From the NCBI RefSeq assembly GCF_000421105.1, contig NZ_ATWF01000002.1:310001-374000 (forward strand): DNA of 64,000 nt. The letters are read 5' to 3'. Origin of the DNA: Limisalsivibrio acetivorans. GTDB lineage: Bacteria > Chrysiogenota > Deferribacteres > Deferribacterales > Geovibrionaceae. Made by a program: the position numbers and the translations under genes. This document shows positions 23,798 to 32,843 of the stretch, piece after piece (within the stretch, counting starts at the first letter, position 1; each line of letters starts with the position of its first letter). Under the pieces are notes generated by a model that saw nothing but the letters and a program-made list of their open reading frames with translations, did no database searches and had not been told where the DNA came from.

Positions 23798-25428
23798 TCC
23801 TTCCTCCTGAGGGAAACAAATGCATCGTAGTAGTTATAGGCGTTTTTCGAATCGGTCAGTCCGGCGGGAATGGCTGCATTGGGGCGCCCCTCCTTCATGG
23901 TCCTGTTCTTATAAACCAGTATATCACGGCCGCGCACCATATCCGAAATCCTGCAAACGCCGGTGAATGAGCCTGTTGAGTTGTACGCCTCGATGATATC
24001 GCCATCGCCGAAGGAGGTCTCTGCGGCTGTCTCTTCGGATATATATATGTGGCTCACATTCTCACCCAGGGACGGAGGAACCTGTGAGTTCAGCCATGCC
24101 ATGTGGGAGCTCGTTATCAGGCGGAAGCCTTCACCTTCTGAGGGGCGTAGCAGATCAAGCTTCTCCTCCCTGTACTCTCTGGGGGGAATCTGGAATCGTT
24201 CCACCTCATCGATTGGCTTTATATCAAGCTCAATATCGAGCAGTCTTGCCAGCTTAGATGCCGCCTCCTGATCGGAGAGTACATCGAAAACCTTCACATC
24301 CCTCCTTGCCTCTTTGGGAAAGAAATAGCTCCCCATCATATCCGGCTGGGCAAACATCCCCCCCACACGGATAAAGGCATCTGCGTGGGTTGTGGTCTCG
24401 TTCAGGTTGGTGTCCACACTGATAAGCGTGGTCTTTTTAAGCCCCTTATCCCACATATTTGAATCGGGATAGGTCATCGCAGGGTTTGCAGCCACTATCA
24501 CCGCAAGGGGAAACTCACCCTCTGCCAATGCAACGGGAAGCCTTCCGATATTTATCGTACCCGTCTCCTCCGCGGCGGGTGTGACCATGCCGCTTTTAGA
24601 GGATCTTCCAAAATATAGTCTTCCCACATTAGCCGTTTTAACAGCGAGGCGGTTTATCCAGCGGTTTGCGTTGAATCCGTTAGAGTACCTCTGCAGTCCC
24701 CAGCCGATGATAATCCCCGTTTTGCCATCCCTAAGCATACCGGAAAGCTTCAGGAAATCACTACGGTTCACATCCGCCTCATCGATGAGTTCCTCCCACC
24801 CCTCTTCACCGTTTCGATGCATCAGCAGTGCGGCGGCAAGAAGGCCGTCCGTTCCGGGCGTGTTCTGTATGTAGAGATCCGCAAGCCTTCTGCTCTCGGA
24901 CTTTACAGGATCGATATAGGCTATCCTGCACCCCTTCTGCTTGAGCTCTTTCATATAGCCGTAAAGGTGCGGGCTTGTAACACGGGCATTCTTGCCGAAA
25001 CTGATGATAGTCTCTGCACCTTCCAGATTTTCAACCGGGGGATTAGCGCAGACGCCGAAGTCCCGCTCCTGAGCTGCTATGGCGGTTTCATCACAGGGTC
25101 CACCCTCAACAAAAACAGCACCGGGTATCCTTGAAAAGAGTTGATCCCAGTACCCCATGTTGTAGGCGAGGCTACCCGAACCTCTTATATACAGGAATGG
25201 CTTACCCATGTTTTTCCGGATAAGATCGCCGGCCTTCTCTATACCTTCTTCATCAAAGGGGGCTCCGTTTTCAACCTCCCTCTCATAGAAACCTTTCAGC
25301 TTACGGCAAACGAATCCGTTTCTCCCCTCCTCCTTCTCGGCCGGGCTGAAAACCATGCCTGAGCCGGAATGCTCAACAGTAAACTCGCACAGATCGGGGC
25401 AGTCCTTAGAGCAGAAAAATCTATTCAT
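23794..25428 (-). CDS. Molybdopterin oxidoreductase with N-terminal Fe-S motif
   Basis: 544 residues of the bis-molybdopterin guanine dinucleotide enzyme family. The N terminus has CSKDCPDLCEF and later FVCRK, a C-x3-C-x3-C-x-C 4Fe-4S motif. RGSGSLAYNMGYWDQL, GPCDETAI and ISFGKN are typical cofactor-contact regions, and the C-terminal cofactor domain has LITSSHMAWLNSQ and SFGDGDIIEAYN. At 544 residues it is short for the family. No signal peptide is visible, so it is probably cytoplasmic. No electron-transfer subunit is adjacent. The substrate cannot be told from sequence. It overlaps pirin by 4 bases. Confidence 0.87.
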   Translation of the reverse strand: MNRFFCSKDCPDLCEFTVEHSGSGMVFSPAEKEEGRNGFVCRKLKGFYEREVENGAPFDEEGIEKAGDLIRKNMGKPFLYIRGSGSLAYNMGYWDQLFSRIPGAVFVEGGPCDETAIAAQERDFGVCANPPVENLEGAETIISFGKNARVTSPHLYGYMKELKQKGCRIAYIDPVKSESRRLADLYIQNTPGTDGLLAAALLMHRNGEEGWEELIDEADVNRSDFLKLSGMLRDGKTGIIIGWGLQRYSNGFNANRWINRLAVKTANVGRLYFGRSSKSGMVTPAAEETGTINIGRLPVALAEGEFPLAVIVAANPAMTYPDSNMWDKGLKKTTLISVDTNLNETTTHADAFIRVGGMFAQPDMMGSYFFPKEARRDVKVFDVLSDQEAASKLARLLDIELDIKPIDEVERFQIPPREYREEKLDLLRPSEGEGFRLITSSHMAWLNSQVPPSLGENVSHIYISEETAAETSFGDGDIIEAYNSTGSFTGVCRISDMVRGRDILVYKNRTMKEGRPNAAIPAGLTDSKNAYNYYDAFVSLRRKE

Positions 25429-25448
25429 CTAAACCTCGTTGTTCAAAT

Positions 25449-26432
25449 TCATCTTATTAGAGGGATAAAGCTCTTATCCCGGAGTTCGGCATTTTCGGAT
25501 TCCATCCCCGGAACAACCATCTCACCCTTTATGGCGGCATCAAGGGGGATACATTTAACCCCGTTTCTATTGTACACCCTTATGCGGTCGAACCTGTTCT
25601 TAATCTCGGAGATAATACGAACCTGAACAAAGCTCCTCTCATCGGAGGTAACGGCCAGATAGTTCCCCGGCTCGATATCGCATGTGAGTGTCCTTTCCCT
25701 GATATTCTCCCGGGAACAGTAGGTCATGTATGTGAAGTTCTCCCTTCTCAGGAATCTGTCCAGCTCCTCTCTTTCGGGTAGAAGGTACACATCCGCATCT
25801 GCAGATGATTCTATCTCAATCCTAAAGCTGGAACGCTTCCTGAACTCCCGGAATGAACTATACCATTTGCTCCCATTCTGCAGTGTAAAGGTTTTGCTAA
25901 AACCGGAGCCTGCATCCCTGTATTCCGCCGAGACCATATCGTATAGCCTTTTCGGGTCAACTCCGCAGGCCATGGCATACATATGTCCGGGTATCGCCAC
26001 CAGCTCGGTCTGAACATCAAGGCTTAAGAGGAGAGAGGCTGTGAGTATGGCAAGGTCCTCACAGTCCCCCGCCATTAGTGCCATGGTACGTTCCGGCCTC
26101 TGGATGAGCTCGTATTCCGCCGGATCGCTCAAATACCTCACCTTCTCCTGTACGAAGCGGTAAATCCGGGCCACCTTGCACTCCGTATCTATACCGCAGT
26201 CACTGGCAAGGGAGAGGGCAAGCTCACGAACCTCCGCCAGATGCGGATCCACTGCCCTTTCATAGGCGGCAAACCTTGCCGGCACACCCACTATCTTCCT
26301 GGGAGAGAAGTTTATCCGCTCCTCTGGAGGGGGCATCTTGATACTCTTATTCTCCTCATCCTTTTTGATAAAGGTGTTGAACACAAAAAGAAGGATGAGC
26401 CCGAAAAAGATCGAGCCTATCAGATGCTTCAT
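25449..26432 (-). CDS. Membrane-anchored transglutaminase-like protein
   Basis: 327 residues with one N-terminal membrane helix (IGSIFFGLILLFVFN), so the body is probably periplasmic. A transglutaminase-like core is seen at about 90-175: ARIYRFVQEKVRYLSDP, LMAGDCEDLAILTASLL with the catalytic Cys, and IPGHMYAMA with the His. The family includes cysteine peptidases and non-enzymatic folds. The ribosome binding site AGGAGGGTGG is very strong. It lies 8 bases after the M1/ChaN/PDZ gene and before the oxidoreductase, so it may help process or bind peptides in the envelope. Confidence 0.82.
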   Translation of the reverse strand: MKHLIGSIFFGLILLFVFNTFIKKDEENKSIKMPPPEERINFSPRKIVGVPARFAAYERAVDPHLAEVRELALSLASDCGIDTECKVARIYRFVQEKVRYLSDPAEYELIQRPERTMALMAGDCEDLAILTASLLLSLDVQTELVAIPGHMYAMACGVDPKRLYDMVSAEYRDAGSGFSKTFTLQNGSKWYSSFREFRKRSSFRIEIESSADADVYLLPEREELDRFLRRENFTYMTYCSRENIRERTLTCDIEPGNYLAVTSDERSFVQVRIISEIKNRFDRIRVYNRNGVKCIPLDAAIKGEMVVPGMESENAELRDKSFIPLIR

Positions 26433-26440
26433 CCACCCTC

Positions 26441-28936
26441 CTAAAGGGTAAGTTCAAGGGTTAAACGCTCTCCATCACGCAGAACATCAAGGGTTATATC
26501 CATCCCCTTCTCCATATAGAAGAGGGCTAGCTTAAGATCCTCAAGCTCTTCGACATCCTGGCCGTCTATGCCGACTATGACGTCCCCCTTCTCTACCCCA
26601 CCCCTAATGGCGGGGGTATCATCAAAGACCTTGATCACCTCTACCCCCTCTGCCGTCAGGATAGAAACCCCTATCTTCGGAGCTTTTTCACCATCCAGCG
26701 GCTGGGGCTGGAGGATATAATCAGCCACCCCTTCATTCATCGGAGCATCGTTAAGTATTGTAACATAATCCCCGCCCGTACGCCTCTTGAGACGATCGGG
26801 AATACCATAGCCGTAACGTACATGGCCGTTTCCGGCGAGGATAACCATATCCCGCCCCGTGGCCTGATAGTAGTCTGCCGCAGTTTCGGCCATGGTTTCC
26901 TCCCAGAGGAGTTGTGCCTGGAGAAAATATTCAAAGTTGCGGCTCTCCTTATGTATGGAGAATATGTGCTCAAGGAAATCTCTGTGATCACTGTTCGAGT
27001 AGTCTATCTCCCTGGGGAGCTGCTCCCTTTCTTCATCCGTAAGCGATTCCAGGCCATTTCTCGAGACCTTGGCGGTTATGGCGTTGCTTATATTAAGTGC
27101 TATTACAGGTATACTGTTTTCCTTTGCATAATCCAGTATCGGCTTATACAGGTTGAAGTCAAAGCGCCAGCGTGAGAAGTATTCGGTTCTCTCCAGCATT
27201 GTTCTCTCGTCGATCCTGCCTGCGATGTAGTCATCCAGAACATCCTGGAATTCCCTGTGGAACATCTCCATGCCGATGGCTATATCACCCTTTCTGTCGT
27301 GCAGTGCCTTTATCATAATCAACTGGTTTGCATGGTGGGAGAACTCGTCGTGCTTCTCGCCGATGAACACAAACGGAGCATCCTTCATAGTTCGGGCAAT
27401 ATCGGAAACGCTTAACACACTCTCCACCTTAACCCCCTGCTTTTCCCTTCGCAGTTCTTCAATAATACCGTTCTCAGCTGTTTCAACACGCTTCAGGATA
27501 TTCTCCCCCATATTGAAGGCTAACCCCGCATAACGGCCGTAGTGCCTCAGTTTGCCAGCCGCACGCTCAACCTCTTCTGCGCTCATGGCGGAAGCATGGG
27601 CAACAACCCCCTTCTCCATGAAAGGGTGGGGATATACGTTAAAGACGAAACCGGCCTCGATCCTCCCCCGTTCGCCAAGATACTCCTTAGCGGAAACTCC
27701 GGCGAAGAGGATCGTGTTCTGCCTGAACATCTCGTCCGTAAGTTCATCGGGCTGTATCACCTTACCGTCGAACAGTTCAATGAGTGCGGCGTATTTATCC
27801 GCATCCCCGGTTACTATTATCCTCGAATCCGCCCCCATAAACCGTGCTGTAGTGGGGGGCGTCTCGGCAGGGAGGAGTATGCGGGGGGCATCAAAGGATG
27901 GATCAACAGCCAGCTCCACAGGCTCCTCTTCTGTTATAAACGAGTATGTCGCATTATCAGAATCGAGATAAACGCTCCTTTCCTCGATACCATTAACGGT
28001 CCTAATGCTAACGGGAAGATGTATGGGAAGCTGTGCTCCTCCCCTTGTGAGGCGCAGTTTAGTTTCAAACCCTTCCGGAACCATGCCGACCTTCGCACCA
28101 TGAAGGCTTAACTCCGGCATACCCTTTACCTCAAGCCATCTGCCTGCCACCAGTTTTAGCTCCCTGGCGGAAGATCTCTCAAGGGCATGTATCAGGTCAT
28201 CCCATGATGCCTCATTACCCGTATTCTCACGAATAAAAAGGCGCAGGCCATCGTAGAAGGACTGCTCACCGAGCATATTCCTTAGCATGTGTAAAAACAT
28301 CATCGACTTGCCATAGCCGACGGAGGAGGTCTTCTTGCCGTGTCTCGCTCTGAACTCCCTCAGTGATATCTCATCTTCGGAGCGAACATAGGAATCGAAC
28401 CCGGCAAGGGTCATCCTACGGTACTCCTTATCCTCTCCGCTGCTCTCACGGTAAAGGTGATCCGAGAGAAGTGTAACAAGCCCCTCGGCCCAGTTACCAG
28501 TTTCGTAATCTATACCCACAGCACCCCCGAACCACTGGTGCAGAACCTCATGACCAAGGGAGTAGTCCAGTATAAAAGGGTATGGTATGAGCTGTTTTCC
28601 GATCATCGTATAGCCGTCAAAGGCATAGCCTGCGGGATAAGGAACCTCCACAACCTTGAACTCCTCATAGGGATAGGGAGTCAGGAGCTTGGAATAAAGC
28701 TCGATGTATTCCGCAGAGGCTTCAAGATACTTATCCGCATGTTCCATATTACTGTCGGAGAAAAGAACGGAGATACGAACACCCCCCGCATCGATACTCT
28801 TCTCATTGAGTGTATCGAAATACTCTGCCATAGCCTTTTTTGCCTTTTCATTGTGGCCGAAAGCTTTTAGAAGTTCCGGATCCGCCCCGAAGGCTGTGGC
28901 CGAAACAAACATAAGCAGAATAATAATATATCTCAT
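26441..28936 (-). CDS. M1-like peptidase / ChaN / PDZ fusion protein, exported
   Basis: 831 residues after choosing ATG 28936, which gives a Sec signal peptide (RYIIILLMFVSATAFGA) and has AAGGGGG upstream. Residues about 20-310 are a gluzincin (M1 aminopeptidase-like) domain with the zinc motif HEVLHQWFGG and a downstream Glu in NWAEGL. About 330-470 is a beta-rich linker. About 500-735 is a ChaN/Tiki-like domain (FVFIGEKHDEFSHH, GMEMFHREFQ, LAGNGHVRYGYG), a family linked to haem-iron uptake and to metalloprotease folds. About 745-831 is a PDZ domain (PAIRGGVEKGDVIVGIDG). It is the first gene of a four-gene operon. The combination of two metal-binding domains is unusual. Confidence 0.87.
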   Translation of the reverse strand: MRYIIILLMFVSATAFGADPELLKAFGHNEKAKKAMAEYFDTLNEKSIDAGGVRISVLFSDSNMEHADKYLEASAEYIELYSKLLTPYPYEEFKVVEVPYPAGYAFDGYTMIGKQLIPYPFILDYSLGHEVLHQWFGGAVGIDYETGNWAEGLVTLLSDHLYRESSGEDKEYRRMTLAGFDSYVRSEDEISLREFRARHGKKTSSVGYGKSMMFLHMLRNMLGEQSFYDGLRLFIRENTGNEASWDDLIHALERSSARELKLVAGRWLEVKGMPELSLHGAKVGMVPEGFETKLRLTRGGAQLPIHLPVSIRTVNGIEERSVYLDSDNATYSFITEEEPVELAVDPSFDAPRILLPAETPPTTARFMGADSRIIVTGDADKYAALIELFDGKVIQPDELTDEMFRQNTILFAGVSAKEYLGERGRIEAGFVFNVYPHPFMEKGVVAHASAMSAEEVERAAGKLRHYGRYAGLAFNMGENILKRVETAENGIIEELRREKQGVKVESVLSVSDIARTMKDAPFVFIGEKHDEFSHHANQLIMIKALHDRKGDIAIGMEMFHREFQDVLDDYIAGRIDERTMLERTEYFSRWRFDFNLYKPILDYAKENSIPVIALNISNAITAKVSRNGLESLTDEEREQLPREIDYSNSDHRDFLEHIFSIHKESRNFEYFLQAQLLWEETMAETAADYYQATGRDMVILAGNGHVRYGYGIPDRLKRRTGGDYVTILNDAPMNEGVADYILQPQPLDGEKAPKIGVSILTAEGVEVIKVFDDTPAIRGGVEKGDVIVGIDGQDVEELEDLKLALFYMEKGMDITLDVLRDGERLTLELTL

Positions 28937-29092
28937 GGTTCCCCCTTTTTTCATTAATGACATATGAAGACCTGACAAGTTTCTCAAAAAAGATCCCCTG
29001 AGGCCGGAAATATGTTGAAATCCTACTAAAAATGTAACATTCTTATGAGAATATTAAAGGGCTTAACGTTTATTTATCAGAGGATTTGCTAT

Positions 29093-30952
29093 ATGGACTT
29101 CTTTCGCAACGTGTCATTAAAGATCAAACTGCTCGGTATCTACTTCATGGGTCTAGTACTTCTCGGCGTTGTGGGCTACGGTTTCTTCATCTATCTGGAG
29201 ATCGACAATTATCTTCGTGATAAAGAGATCTTCGACAAACAGGCCCAGTATTTCCAGGAAAAATCCTTCAACCATATGAAATACACCATGGATCTCCACG
29301 GTATCCTTACCAAGCTTTATACCTCCGCAGGGGAGGAACAGCTCGGGAGGGAGGACATAATAAGGGAGTTCGTAAACAACGTACTCCTGTTTAATGATAA
29401 CCAGTACGCCTTCGCACTTTACGACTTCAGCGGCGATCTTATCTCCAGCAGCGGAAGTGAGTTTGAAACACTGATGAATTTCAGTCCGGGTAATAGGGCA
29501 AAGATCGTCCATCTCATTAAACAGGCCTATGAAACAAGGATCCACGGCTCCTATATAGACTTTGCCGCAAAGGATGAGCCAAGGGGCTACTTTGTGAACA
29601 CCATGTACTTCGAGCCCCTTAACTACTACATCATGAGCCTCGATAAAACCGAAGCGGCTGAAAAGAATATAAACAGCATCCTTAAACGTAAGAGGATGGA
29701 GATCATCAAAGCTGTGGGATTCAGTTTTCTTCTGGGTCTTGTGGCAACAATAATCGTAATCGGCTTCCTCTTCACCTATCTGAGGGGGATGACCAAAAAC
29801 ATAAACAGTATAACCGAAAGTATAGACGCCCTTGCCGCCTCCGGCGAAACGGATATGAAGCTAAAAGCGGGCAACAAGGACGAGATAGGCCGCATGATAG
29901 AGGCCTTCAACAACTACCTCCAGAAGCGGATAAATATGGAGCGTTTTAAACAGCTCATTGAAGAGGATCAGAATATTGTTGAGGTTTATACAAGGATATT
30001 CACATTGCTTGACACCTTCGGCATCAAAAACTTCGCCATATATGAGGTGGACGATGCCAAGAACAGGATCAACTACCTCAACCATGAGATCTGCGGCGAT
30101 TCCTGCACTCTGGAGCCGATGCCCTGCGCTTCGGATATTCTGATTCACGCCGATGAGTGCAGGGCGAAACGCCTTGCCCAAACTGTTATGGGCGAACCGG
30201 AGTACCGCTCCTGTCCCAAGTTTCTCGGTTACGACGAAGGGCGCAAGCATATGTGTATACCCATTATTATTGGGGGAACCGCAGGGGAAGTTGTGCACAT
30301 AACCATAAAGCCTGAGAAAGAGGAGGAGTTTAAAAATAAGCTCCCCGTCCTGCAGGAATACCTGCGAAACGCATCACCCGTTATCGAAAGCAAGAAACTG
30401 CTCAAAAACCTTCGGGAAACCACCCTCAAGGACCCCCTCACAGGGCTCAACAACAGAAGGTTCCTTGAGGAATACACCGAATTCCTAATAGCTGAAAACA
30501 GGCGCAAAAACACGAATATCGGCATCCTGATGTGCGATCTAGACTACTTCAAGAAGGTAAACGATGTCCACGGACATGAGGTTGGCGACAAGGTTCTGCA
30601 GATGCTCTCCGCAGTGCTGAAGTCATCGGTGAGAGCGTCCGATATCGTCGTCCGCTACGGCGGCGAGGAGTTCCTTGTCATAATCAAGGAAGCGGGGGAT
30701 GACGAGGCGGTTATAACCGTTGCTGAGAAGATCCGGGAGAACATGCAGAACTATGAGATGAAGATCTCCCCCTCGGTTACGATCAAGAAGACACTAAGCA
30801 TAGGTATATCAATATTCCCCAGAGATACGGAAAACTTCTGGCAGGCCATCAAGTTTGCTGACATATCACTATATAAGGCGAAGGAAGAGGGCAGGAACCG
30901 TGTGATCCGTTTCAGGCAGGAGTTCTGGGACGATCACGGCGAGGACTACTGA
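29093..30952 (+). CDS. Membrane diguanylate cyclase with cysteine-rich sensor region
   Basis: 619 residues. Two transmembrane helices (about 12-30 and 205-228) enclose a periplasmic sensor; a HAMP domain follows (about 230-285). A cytoplasmic region then carries six Cys: C-x3-C-x6-C-x10-C-x17-C-x13-C, in a GAF-like setting ending CIPIIIGG. The C terminus is a GGDEF domain with active motif GGEEF and the inhibitory site RASD five residues before it. It should make c-di-GMP from GTP under control of two sensory parts. I chose ATG 29093 with AGAGGA upstream. Its end overlaps the convergent ROK kinase gene by 7 bases. Confidence 0.93.
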   Translation: MDFFRNVSLKIKLLGIYFMGLVLLGVVGYGFFIYLEIDNYLRDKEIFDKQAQYFQEKSFNHMKYTMDLHGILTKLYTSAGEEQLGREDIIREFVNNVLLFNDNQYAFALYDFSGDLISSSGSEFETLMNFSPGNRAKIVHLIKQAYETRIHGSYIDFAAKDEPRGYFVNTMYFEPLNYYIMSLDKTEAAEKNINSILKRKRMEIIKAVGFSFLLGLVATIIVIGFLFTYLRGMTKNINSITESIDALAASGETDMKLKAGNKDEIGRMIEAFNNYLQKRINMERFKQLIEEDQNIVEVYTRIFTLLDTFGIKNFAIYEVDDAKNRINYLNHEICGDSCTLEPMPCASDILIHADECRAKRLAQTVMGEPEYRSCPKFLGYDEGRKHMCIPIIIGGTAGEVVHITIKPEKEEEFKNKLPVLQEYLRNASPVIESKKLLKNLRETTLKDPLTGLNNRRFLEEYTEFLIAENRRKNTNIGILMCDLDYFKKVNDVHGHEVGDKVLQMLSAVLKSSVRASDIVVRYGGEEFLVIIKEAGDDEAVITVAEKIRENMQNYEMKISPSVTIKKTLSIGISIFPRDTENFWQAIKFADISLYKAKEEGRNRVIRFRQEFWDDHGEDY

Positions 30953-31815
30953 GAACGCAGACAGAGGGCAGCCGCACCGAGTATACCCGCCCTGTTGCGT
31001 GACTGAGCCGTCTCAATAATTATCTCTCCCCGCAGGCTGGGATAAACTATGCGTGAGAATATACGCACAGCGCTGGGGAGGTACGCATCGGAAAGCTCGC
31101 TCAACCCTCCGCCGATCTTTATCTTCTGGGGGCTGAAAAGGTTTGCAAGGCTTGCCATACCGTGGGCCAGATAATGTGCGTAACGCTCGAAGGAGAGCCC
31201 CGCCACGGTGTGCCCCATATTCCAGAGCTTATACACATCAGCCGCCTTCTCCACCCTCTCCTCCTCGGAAAGGGTGTTAAAGATCCTGACAAGCCCACTC
31301 ATGGAACAGAAGGTCTCGAAGCATCCGCATTTACCGCAACCGCACCTTTCACCCATGGCGTCAAGGGTTATATGGCCCACTTCAAAGACAGCCCTCTCCG
31401 AGCCTACCAACGAACCATCCATGATAAGCCCACCGCCGACACCCGTTCCGAGTGTGAGCAGGATCATATTGCGGGTTGATTCATCCTCAAAGAAAGCCAA
31501 CTCGCCCAGGGTTGCAAGGCCGGCATCATTCTCCACAAAGACATCCTTACCGCTCATCCCCTTAATATCCGCTCCAAGGGATTTGCCGTTAAGGGACTTG
31601 AGATTAGGGCAGTATGCTCTCCCCCGTGAGTATGTTCCGGGTATACCGATACCCACAGAATGAACATCATCGGGGATAAATTCCGAAATGCTTTCAAGAA
31701 GACCGGCATATTCCGATGGTGTTTTAAGTGAGCTGAACGAGAGGATCTCACCTTTATCGTTAACTACCGCTCTCTTAAGGTTTGTTCCGCCTATGTCAAA
31801 GCATGCAAAGCGCAT
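30946..31815 (-). CDS. ROK family sugar kinase (glucokinase-like)
   Basis: A 289-residue kinase of the ROK family: ATP site FDIGGTNLK at the N terminus, GIGIPG, ENDAGLATLGE with the catalytic Asp, TLGTGVGGG, and the zinc motif CGCGKCGCFETFCS typical of bacterial ROK glucokinases. It likely phosphorylates glucose or an amino sugar; the exact substrate cannot be set. I chose ATG 31815 with GAAGGTGAG upstream. It is the last gene of the ftsY run and follows the SPL-like gene with no gap. Confidence 0.92.
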   Translation of the reverse strand: MRFACFDIGGTNLKRAVVNDKGEILSFSSLKTPSEYAGLLESISEFIPDDVHSVGIGIPGTYSRGRAYCPNLKSLNGKSLGADIKGMSGKDVFVENDAGLATLGELAFFEDESTRNMILLTLGTGVGGGLIMDGSLVGSERAVFEVGHITLDAMGERCGCGKCGCFETFCSMSGLVRIFNTLSEEERVEKAADVYKLWNMGHTVAGLSFERYAHYLAHGMASLANLFSPQKIKIGGGLSELSDAYLPSAVRIFSRIVYPSLRGEIIIETAQSRNRAGILGAAALCLRSQ

Positions 31816-31820
31816 CGGTC

Positions 31821-32843
31821 TCACCTTCCGTAAAAGGGGAACAGCCCCTCCAACTCGTCCCTTTCGCCGGGATCAAAGCCGAAATTCTGCTCCCATACTG
31901 TGGAATGCTCCATACAGTAGTATATAAAAACATCCTTCCATCTACTCTGCAAGGCTTCAGTTACCATTTTGATCATCTTTGTGCGCAGGGGCTTGAAATA
32001 GCGCATCTTTCCATCCAAACCGTTCACGAAATCCCCTCGCATTAGGAGGCTTTCAGGGTGCTTTTCACGCACAATCCCTGCAAGATCCGGCATGAAGCGG
32101 AAGGTGGATATGCTGATATACTCCACCACAGCAGGGTCGATGCTATCCGTAAGCTCCTCTATGAGGCTTCGGTAACCCTCCTCCCAGCCGGGATACATGA
32201 TAAGCGGATCGAAGTGGAATGCCAGCCTGTAACCGCATTCCGCCATCTGTGCAGCAGTCTTTATCCGCTCAGAAACGGGGGCGGCGCCATGCTCCTCACG
32301 CTCAGCGATATATGACGGATTAAGGCTCCAGCTGAGGACAACGTTTCGGGGATTCAGGTTGTACAGCCTTGATACCTGTACCGACTTGGTTTTAAGCTCA
32401 AACTGTATGTTATCAAGAGAATTAACGATGGGCACAAAGAACTCGCTCAACCCCAGAACCCCGTCAAGGGCGAGGCTGTCCGCCAGCTCCCCCGTACCAA
32501 GCCTCCTCCTCCCCTCTGCGGCAAGGGTGCGGATCTCACTCTCCATACGGCTCAGATCCGAATATACTTTGATCCATGAGTGGTTAAGATAAGCCTGCAG
32601 TATGCAGTAGGAGCAGTCGAAGGGGCAACCCTCCACAGCATCGGTTACGAAGTATCCACAGCACCTGTATATACTTGTTGCGGGGCATTTATGTACAAAA
32701 TTGTTGGCGGAGGAGGTGATCAGGATATTCTTCTTATCATCCTCGGGTATAAACCCAGGTTCAACCACCTGCATCTGCCGCCCTTCCCTTTCGAGCCTCT
32801 CTGTCAGCTCAGTTCCGAGGGCGGTTTTCTCAACATATATCAT
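31821..32843 (-). CDS. Spore photoproduct lyase-like radical SAM protein
   Basis: 340 residues of the SPL family. The 4Fe-4S/SAM motif is C-x3-C-x2-C in EGCPFDCSYCILQAYLN. Further family patterns are IQFELKTKSV, VVLSWSLNP, RLAFHFDPLI and the C-terminal IYYCMEHSTVWEQNFGF. Spore photoproduct lyase repairs a thymine photoproduct in spores; no sporulation genes are seen here, so the substrate is uncertain, perhaps a similar lesion in dry or cold cells. It overlaps the upstream unknown gene by 14 bases and runs into the ROK gene. Confidence 0.88.
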   Translation of the reverse strand: MIYVEKTALGTELTERLEREGRQMQVVEPGFIPEDDKKNILITSSANNFVHKCPATSIYRCCGYFVTDAVEGCPFDCSYCILQAYLNHSWIKVYSDLSRMESEIRTLAAEGRRRLGTGELADSLALDGVLGLSEFFVPIVNSLDNIQFELKTKSVQVSRLYNLNPRNVVLSWSLNPSYIAEREEHGAAPVSERIKTAAQMAECGYRLAFHFDPLIMYPGWEEGYRSLIEELTDSIDPAVVEYISISTFRFMPDLAGIVREKHPESLLMRGDFVNGLDGKMRYFKPLRTKMIKMVTEALQSRWKDVFIYYCMEHSTVWEQNFGFDPGERDELEGLFPFYGR

